Positions 7,334-11,663 of a stretch of DNA of 11,663 bases are shown piece after piece. The DNA is from DATDRQ01 sp035291645 (GTDB lineage: Bacteria > Chloroflexota > Anaerolineae > Anaerolineales > UBA4823), in NCBI GenBank assembly GCA_035291645.1, contig DATDRQ010000130.1, forward strand, positions 1-11,663, read 5' to 3'. The notes below the pieces were generated by a model that was not told the DNA's origin, ran no database searches, and saw nothing but the letters and a program-made list of their open reading frames with translations. Made by a program: the position numbers and the translations under genes. The number at the start of each line of letters is the position of its first letter. The first letter of the stretch is position 1.

Positions 7334-8834
7334 AAGGCTCCTCTTCGGCATATTTCAAGCCCGGCTCTGAGATCGGGACGGTCACTTCGACCAGCGTCCC
7401 GTGGCCCGGCTGCGAAACCAGGCTGAACTTGCCGCCAATCGATTCGGCCCGCTCGCGCATGCCAGCCAGTCCGAGACTGCTCAGGAAGGAGGGGTCCGCG
7501 CTGGGCTTCAAACCGATACCCTCATCCTGGACGCGCAGGTTGACTTCACCAGGCCTGAAGCGCAGCTGCAGACGGGCCTGATCGCAGCGGGCGTGCCGGG
7601 CCACGTTGGTCAGGGCTTCCTGAGCGACTCGGAAGATGACTGTTTCCACCAGCTGGTCCAGTCGTTGGCAGGCTCCGTCGATCTCCAGGGTGACCTTTAG
7701 ACCGGTGCGTTGCTGTTCTTCTTCAGCCAGGTACTGGAGGGCTGCTACCAACCCCAGATCATCCAGCTGGGCTGGGCGCAGGTCATGCACCATGCGGTAG
7801 ATGCCTTGCGACATCTGGCGGGTCTGGTTTTGCAGTTGCGCGACGATCTCTTCGATCTTCAAATTGAGGGGGACGGAATTACGCAGGGTTGCCAGATTGA
7901 GGCTGAGGGCGGTGAGAAACTGGGCCGTCTCGTCGTGCAGCTCCCGGGCGATGCGCGCCCGCTCGTCCTCCTGGGCGATGACGGTTCGGCGTAGTAGCTC
8001 TCGGCGCAAGGCTTCCCGCTCGACCAGATCACGCTGCACCAGTTCCAGGGCTTCCAGGCGCGCCTGCTGGGCAGCCAGCAGCTTCTCCTCGCGCTCACGC
8101 TCGACGGCCTGGATAGCGCGCAGCAAGTTCAGGGTGATCAGGACCGCCATTGCCGCCCGCGCCACTTGTACCGGAAATCCGAACGTAGCCAGAAAGAAGG
8201 CTGAATTTATGCTGCGGGCGAGGGCCATGTCCACCGGGGGGACGAAGACCTGGGTCAGTCCGTACACGGCAAAACCTAAGGCCGCCCACTCGAAAGGCGT
8301 GGCGAGGTTCGGACGTTTTTCTGCCCGGAACTGCCGGGCACGCGCCCGCAATCCCAACCCGGCCAGGATGCCGCCGGGGATCGCCAGGAGATAGCGTGCC
8401 AGCGCATCGGCACGCGGCAAGAAGCTGTCTGGATCCAGGCGGGCGGCATACAGGACCAGCAGCAGATAAAGAAGCAGCAATCCGAGTGTGATGGAAAGGC
8501 CGGTGTAGCGGTAGCGCTGTTCGGTACGCTGCAGCATTAAAGCGCCGAAATAGACCAGGGGGATGAACGAGATCGCCAGCATCCCGACCCGCACGCTGGC
8601 CAGCTGCGGCGGGAAAGGCACCCCCAGCCAAATACCCTGTAACAGGATGATCTCCACCCACTCGTGCATACCGTGCAGCAGGCCAAACAAGGCCAGCGGC
8701 CGGATCGCGCGTCGTTCCACGAGCACCGGAGTGCGGCCAGATTCAAGCGCCAGGGCGATGCCCATGCTAAAAAATGCCAGTCCATAGATGAAGAAGACCA
8801 ATACCAGATCGAAGCGAATGCCGGTAGTACTCAT
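7302..8834 (-). CDS. Membrane sensor histidine kinase, NarX/DegS-like (HisKA_3)
   Basis: A 510-residue sensor kinase. The N-terminal third to half is a multi-helix membrane domain, with hydrophobic segments near 8-30, 45-70, 83-102, 112-131, 147-163, 183-200 and 212-237. No large extracytoplasmic sensor domain is present, so the signal may be sensed in or near the membrane; I do not recognise this input domain. A coiled-coil linker (about 240-285) leads to the HisKA_3 H-box RIARELHDE with phosphoacceptor H300. The HATPase then has an N-box (VAQEALTNVARHA), G1 (DEGIGL, 437-442), G2 (GLAGMRERA) and GHGT (477-480). The start at 8834 has a modest AAGG 7 nt upstream. It is the first gene of the minus-strand series and diverges from the octaheme cytochrome gene. 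Confidence 0.93.
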   Translation of the reverse strand: MSTTGIRFDLVLVFFIYGLAFFSMGIALALESGRTPVLVERRAIRPLALFGLLHGMHEWVEIILLQGIWLGVPFPPQLASVRVGMLAISFIPLVYFGALMLQRTEQRYRYTGLSITLGLLLLYLLLVLYAARLDPDSFLPRADALARYLLAIPGGILAGLGLRARARQFRAEKRPNLATPFEWAALGFAVYGLTQVFVPPVDMALARSINSAFFLATFGFPVQVARAAMAVLITLNLLRAIQAVEREREEKLLAAQQARLEALELVQRDLVEREALRRELLRRTVIAQEDERARIARELHDETAQFLTALSLNLATLRNSVPLNLKIEEIVAQLQNQTRQMSQGIYRMVHDLRPAQLDDLGLVAALQYLAEEEQQRTGLKVTLEIDGACQRLDQLVETVIFRVAQEALTNVARHARCDQARLQLRFRPGEVNLRVQDEGIGLKPSADPSFLSSLGLAGMRERAESIGGKFSLVSQPGHGTLVEVTVPISEPGLKYAEEEPYESDPFDVGG

Positions 8835-8956
8835 CGAGCGGCCTTATCCGGTGAATAAGTTTGGGCGCGGTCTCTGGACCAGGCCTGAGGATTCGAAGAT
8901 TATCGTATCAAAAAGTGATTGTATAACAACTTCCCCAAACGATCCGGTCAGAGATG

Positions 8957-8970
8957 TTGACATATGTCAT
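8957..8970. promoter_or_regulatory. Candidate Crp/Fnr-family operator palindrome
   Basis: TTGACATATGTCAT contains the perfect 12-bp palindrome TGACATATGTCA (8958-8969). Its layout, TTGAC-N4-GTCA, matches the spacing of Crp/Fnr-family sites (TTGAT-N4-ATCAA for FNR); only the final base breaks the symmetry. It is centred about 180 bp before the octaheme gene and about 130 bp before the kinase gene. The regulator is unknown, and a site for another dimeric regulator is equally possible. The TTGACA inside it could instead be a -35 box, but no good -10 lies 16-18 nt downstream. Confidence 0.45.
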
Positions 8971-9014
8971 GGATCACGGGTTACATTTGAACTCATCTGG
9001 GATTAATTATAGGG

Positions 9015-9020
9015 TAAAAT
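9015..9020 (+). promoter_or_regulatory. Possible -10 box for the octaheme cytochrome gene
   Basis: TAAAAT differs from the consensus TATAAT at one base. No good -35 lies 16-18 nt upstream, which would suit an activator-dependent promoter. A start site near 9027 would place the centre of the palindrome at 8957-8970 about 63 bp upstream, close to the -61.5 position used by some Crp/Fnr-activated promoters. This is inference only. Confidence 0.25.
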
Positions 9021-9143
9021 ATGGGTAATTTCCCCCAATAGCACCTTTCAAAAATTAGAAAACCACAGATAGAACCCTGTCATTCGTAGGATCATTTTAT
9101 CCGGCTAGCGCCGAGTAAGCCGACCAACTGAGGAGAATGAACT

Positions 9144-10460
9144 ATGAAGCGGAGATGGATCTTGATGGCAGGTGCATTGCTAGTCATGCTGACCTTGCTG
9201 GCTGCCTGCGCCGGTCCTCAAGGCGAGCTGGGCCCGCCCGGACCTCCTGGCCCCCCAGGTCCGGAAGGACCTCAAGGCCCGCCCGGCGAGGAAGGCCCCG
9301 CCGGCCCAACCGGGGCGGAGACCGGAGGAACTGCCGGAGCCGAATACGCCGGCAGCGCTACCTGTAGCGGCTGCCATAAGGATATTTACGATACCTTCGT
9401 TAGATCGGGCCACCCCTGGAAGCTCAACAAAGTCGTCGATGGCCAGCCGCCCGACTATCCTTTTCGCCAGCTGACCGAGCTGCCGCAAGGGTATACCTGG
9501 GCGGATATTTCCTACGTGATCGGCGGCTACTGGTGGAAAGCCCGCTTCATGAATCAGGAAGGTTATATCATCACCGGTGCGCCCGGCGAAAGCGGCAACA
9601 CGGAGTACCTGAACCAGTTTAATTACGCCAACCCGACCCTGGGCATGGACGATGACTGGGTACCTTACAAGTCCGGCACAGAAAACCTCCCCTACGACTG
9701 CGGCGCCTGCCACACGACCGGCTACAGCCCCCAGGGTAACCAGGATGGCCTGCCCGGGATCGTGGGCACCTGGGCAGAGCCCGGCATCCAGTGCGAAGCC
9801 TGCCATGGCCCGGGCAGCCAGCACGCCCAAAACCCACCGGGCGTGAATATGGTGGTGAACCGCGATCCTGAGCTGTGCGGGAGCTGCCACAGGCGCGGCG
9901 AGGTAGAGCAGGTCGACGCCAAGGGCGGCTTCATCGAACACCACGAGCAGTATGAGGAGCTGTTCCAGGGCAAGCACGTTGTGCTGGACTGTGTGACCTG
10001 CCACGACCCCCACACCGGCGTCAAACAGCTGGATGAAGCCAACCTGCCGACCACCCGCACGGAATGCGCCAACTGCCACGTGGACCAGGTGCAGTATCAA
10101 AAGAACCCCCGGCACGTCCAGCTGGAAGTTCCCTGCATTGAGTGCCACATGCCGCGCATCGTCAAGTCCGCCTGGGCGAGCCCAGAGTTGTTCAGTGGCG
10201 ACATCCGCACGCACCTGATGGCGATCGACCCGGCGCAGATCGAGCAGTTTTACACAGAAACCGATGCGGACGGAAATGAAGTCCAATATTCATACTCTCA
10301 GATTGGCCTGAACTTCGCCTGCCGCCATTGCCACTTACCGGATACCAATGCGGCGCTTGACGATCAGACTCTGGTTGATGCTGCGTACAACTACCACCAG
10401 AAGCCGGTTGAGGCCCCCACACTGCCGACGGCTATGCCAAGTCCTACCGCAACTCCATAA
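9144..10460 (+). CDS. Octaheme cytochrome c lipoprotein with collagen-like stalk
   Basis: A 438-residue exported, surface-anchored electron carrier or reductase. A lipoprotein signal ends at LAAC with lipidated Cys22. Directly after it come 12 unbroken Gly-X-Y triplets (residues 24-59), then a multiheme domain related to the cytochrome c554 type. Eight CXXCH motifs start at C74, C186, C217, C245, C283, C308, C331 and C393, all of standard spacing. Other histidines (for example in GSQH, HDPH and HVQLE contexts) could be distal ligands. The C-terminus is a Pro/Thr-rich tail. AGGAG (9131-9135), 8 nt before the ATG, decides the start. The gene has its own upstream region and a terminator after it. 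A NapC/NirT-like gene downstream suggests it takes electrons from the quinol pool. Substrate is unknown: nitrogen or sulfur oxyanions, metals or a partner cytochrome are all possible. Confidence 0.92.
   Translation: MKRRWILMAGALLVMLTLLAACAGPQGELGPPGPPGPPGPEGPQGPPGEEGPAGPTGAETGGTAGAEYAGSATCSGCHKDIYDTFVRSGHPWKLNKVVDGQPPDYPFRQLTELPQGYTWADISYVIGGYWWKARFMNQEGYIITGAPGESGNTEYLNQFNYANPTLGMDDDWVPYKSGTENLPYDCGACHTTGYSPQGNQDGLPGIVGTWAEPGIQCEACHGPGSQHAQNPPGVNMVVNRDPELCGSCHRRGEVEQVDAKGGFIEHHEQYEELFQGKHVVLDCVTCHDPHTGVKQLDEANLPTTRTECANCHVDQVQYQKNPRHVQLEVPCIECHMPRIVKSAWASPELFSGDIRTHLMAIDPAQIEQFYTETDADGNEVQYSYSQIGLNFACRHCHLPDTNAALDDQTLVDAAYNYHQKPVEAPTLPTAMPSPTATP
9213..9320 (+). repeat. Collagen-like Gly-X-Y coding repeat (12 triplets)
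   Basis: The stretch encodes GPQ GEL GPP GPP GPP GPE, then GPQ GPP GEE GPA GPT GAE, with no interruption. It is Pro-rich with acidic residues in the second half. The DNA is correspondingly low in complexity (repeated GGNCCN). It begins two residues after the lipidated cysteine, so it would form a spacer or stalk between lipid anchor and heme domain. Bacterial collagen-like repeats can form triple helices. Confidence 0.9.
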
Positions 10461-10470
10461 TCGAACCGGA

Positions 10471-10510
10471 AGGTGTCCTGGCGCGTTCTTGCGCCGGGAC
10501 GCCTGTTTTA
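10471..10510 (+). terminator. Intrinsic terminator after the octaheme cytochrome gene
   Basis: A 14-bp stem (10471-10484 with 10491-10504, two G-U pairs, otherwise complete) with the 6-nt loop GTTCTT is followed by GTTTTA. It starts 10 nt after the stop codon. The stem is long and GC-rich; the U-tract is short, so read-through into the NapC-like gene 80 nt beyond is possible. Confidence 0.72.
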
Positions 10511-10589
10511 ACCCCGGGCGCTGGTTGCCCTTACCGGTCAAACAATCTTACAACGCTGTCGAAAAGGCAGGGGTTTAGAAGGATAGGCG

Positions 10590-11663
10590 ATGAAGGGATT
10601 CCTACAAAGGGTTAAGCGGTTCTTCTTCCCGCCAGCAGGTTCTCCTCGATGGGTGCGGGTACTTCCGTATGCCGTCCTCGGATTATTAACATTTGTGGTG
10701 TTGATCGCCGGGGCCTATACCTGGGAATACACCAACTCGCCGCAGTTCTGCGGCACCTCCTGCCACACCATGCCGCCCGAGTATTCGGCCTACCTGGCCT
10801 CGCCCCACGCCCGGGTGGATTGCGTCGATTGCCATATCGGGCGTGGTTTTATCGCCACGCGCATCACCCGTAAAGCAGGTGATATCCGCCATGTCACCGC
10901 TACCGCTTTCCGTTCGTACGAATACCCGATCCGTGCTCGCGAACTGCGCCCGGCGCGTGAGACCTGTGAGAAATGCCACTTCCCGGAAAAGTTCTCGGAT
11001 GACAGCCTGCGCGAGGTGAAATCCTTTCTGCCGGACAGAGCCAATACCGCTATATCCACCTTCCTTGTGCTGAAGACGGGCGGCGGCAGCCAGCGGCAAG
11101 GGCTTGGGCGGGGCATCCACTGGCATATCGAAAACAAGATCGAATACCTGACTACGGATCCTGAACAGCAAGACATCCCGTATGTTCGCGTGTACAACGA
11201 GGATGGCTCGGTGACGGAATATGTGGATCTGGAATCCGGTCTGGATCCGGCGACGGTGAACCCGGATGATCTGGAAGAGATGGACTGCATCACCTGCCAT
11301 AACCGCATCACCCACCGGGTCAATTCGCCGGAGGACACCATCGACGACCTGCTGGCAAAAGGTCTGATCCCTGAGGATATCCCCGAATTCCGCCGCGAAG
11401 CCGTGGCGGTGTACGGGGCTCCTTACGACTCTGTAGAGATGGGTGTGAACGCCATCTCAGGCCTGACCGGTTTCTACCAGACCTATTATCCGGATTACTA
11501 TGCTAAAAACCAGACAGAAGTGGATAGTGCGGTAAAGTTGGTCCAGGAGAGGTACCAGCAGAGCGTGTTTCCGGAACAGAAATCTGACTGGACAACTCAC
11601 CCCAACAACATCGGTCACAAGGATTCGCCGGGCTGCTTCCGCTGCCATGATGGCAAGCACCTG
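10590..11663 (+). CDS. NapC/NirT-like membrane-anchored multiheme cytochrome c (3' end outside window)
   Basis: An open frame of 358 codons runs without a stop to the window edge. The N-terminus is short and basic, then one membrane helix (about 24-44), then an extracytoplasmic multiheme domain, the layout of NapC/NirT/NrfH-type quinol dehydrogenases. The first heme motif is CGTSCH (54-59), CX3CH spacing, followed by TMPPEY; a Met just after the first heme's His is typical of the family. Standard motifs follow: CVDCH (78-82), CEKCH (126-130), CITCH (233-237) and CFRCH (349-353). At least five hemes are thus visible, and a region of about 95 residues without hemes separates the third from the fourth. 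AGAAGGA (10577-10583) lies 6 nt before the ATG. Likely role: quinol oxidation and electron delivery to a soluble or surface cytochrome such as the octaheme protein upstream. Confidence 0.88.
   Translation, partial: MKGFLQRVKRFFFPPAGSPRWVRVLPYAVLGLLTFVVLIAGAYTWEYTNSPQFCGTSCHTMPPEYSAYLASPHARVDCVDCHIGRGFIATRITRKAGDIRHVTATAFRSYEYPIRARELRPARETCEKCHFPEKFSDDSLREVKSFLPDRANTAISTFLVLKTGGGSQRQGLGRGIHWHIENKIEYLTTDPEQQDIPYVRVYNEDGSVTEYVDLESGLDPATVNPDDLEEMDCITCHNRITHRVNSPEDTIDDLLAKGLIPEDIPEFRREAVAVYGAPYDSVEMGVNAISGLTGFYQTYYPDYYAKNQTEVDSAVKLVQERYQQSVFPEQKSDWTTHPNNIGHKDSPGCFRCHDGKHL

Larger units (their letters stand above)
8835..9143. other. Divergent intergenic region between kinase and octaheme cytochrome genes
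   Basis: These 309 bp have no coding potential and are visibly richer in A+T than the genes on either side, as expected for two back-to-back promoters. Seen in it are the palindrome at 8957-8970, a possible plus-strand -10 box at 9015-9020, a short hairpin CGGC-tagc-GCCG at 9102-9113, and AGGAG at 9131-9135, which sets the octaheme start. Leftward promoter candidates near 8905-8930 (TTGTTA and TACGAT, 16 nt apart, on the minus strand) are weak. Confidence 0.7.

Noticed and set aside
7334..7351. Upstream ATG at 7351 as the start of the response regulator
   Set aside because: The ATG at 7333 has a well-placed AGAGGAG and gives the usual family N-terminus; the longer form adds six residues that do not fit it.
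8859..8940. GTTTGGG and CCCAAAC inverted repeat in the divergent region
   Set aside because: The arms are only 7 bp and lie about 70 nt apart, which is compatible with chance.
9213..9320. Collagen-coding repeat as a tandem DNA repeat or mobile element
   Set aside because: The triplets differ in codons and residues, there are no flanking direct repeats, and the reading frame is intact, so selection at the protein level explains it better.
9180..10286. Long antisense open frame (368 codons) across the octaheme gene
   Set aside because: It has no recognisable motif. It is explained by the GC-rich codon bias of the real gene on the other strand, whose eight CXXCH motifs, lipobox and ribosome binding site are decisive.
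10686..11315. Antisense open frame (209 codons) across the NapC-like gene
   Set aside because: It is the complement of a frame with five heme motifs and a membrane helix, and it has no motif of its own.

Overview
The window reads as chromosomal DNA from a GC-rich, respiring bacterium that invests heavily in c-type cytochromes. Protein style suggests Chloroflexota, perhaps an Anaerolineae-like lineage: lipoproteins with Pro/Thr-rich tails, a CcmI-like protein carrying a zinc ribbon, a CcmH with four cysteines, and a cysteine-type CcmE. This placement is inference and has not been tested by a database search. No tRNA, rRNA, CRISPR array, insertion sequence or integrase was seen.

Left two thirds (about 1-8834), all on the minus strand, in transcription order: a membrane-bound NarX-like histidine kinase (7302-8834) overlaps its NarL/FixJ-type response regulator (6626-7333). 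Next comes ccmE (5981-6493), then a very clear intrinsic terminator (5914-5953). After it lies a compact cytochrome c maturation (System I) block: ccmF, ccmH overlapping it by 4 nt, ccmG, and a small CcmI-like zinc-ribbon protein. The block ends with a large diheme cytochrome c lipoprotein. A further minus-strand gene probably begins at the extreme left edge. ccmA, ccmB, ccmC and ccmD are not in the window.

Centre (8835-9143): an AT-rich divergent intergenic region of 309 bp. It holds a perfect 12-bp palindrome whose geometry resembles a Crp/Fnr-family site, and a possible -10 box.

Right third (9144-11663), plus strand: an octaheme cytochrome c lipoprotein in which a 12-triplet collagen-like Gly-X-Y stretch sits directly after the lipidated cysteine. 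An intrinsic terminator hairpin follows. The last gene is a membrane-anchored NapC/NirT-like multiheme cytochrome that runs off the window edge; its first heme motif is CX3CH.

How it may fit together (inference): the NapC-like protein would draw electrons from the quinol pool and hand them to the surface-anchored octaheme protein. The Ccm proteins would attach the hemes, and the two-component system and/or a Crp/Fnr regulator would set expression. The most distinctive points are the collagen-like stalk on a multiheme lipoprotein, the coexistence of a CxxxY-type CcmE with a CcmH, and the helical-hairpin module shared by the last two proteins of the ccm block.
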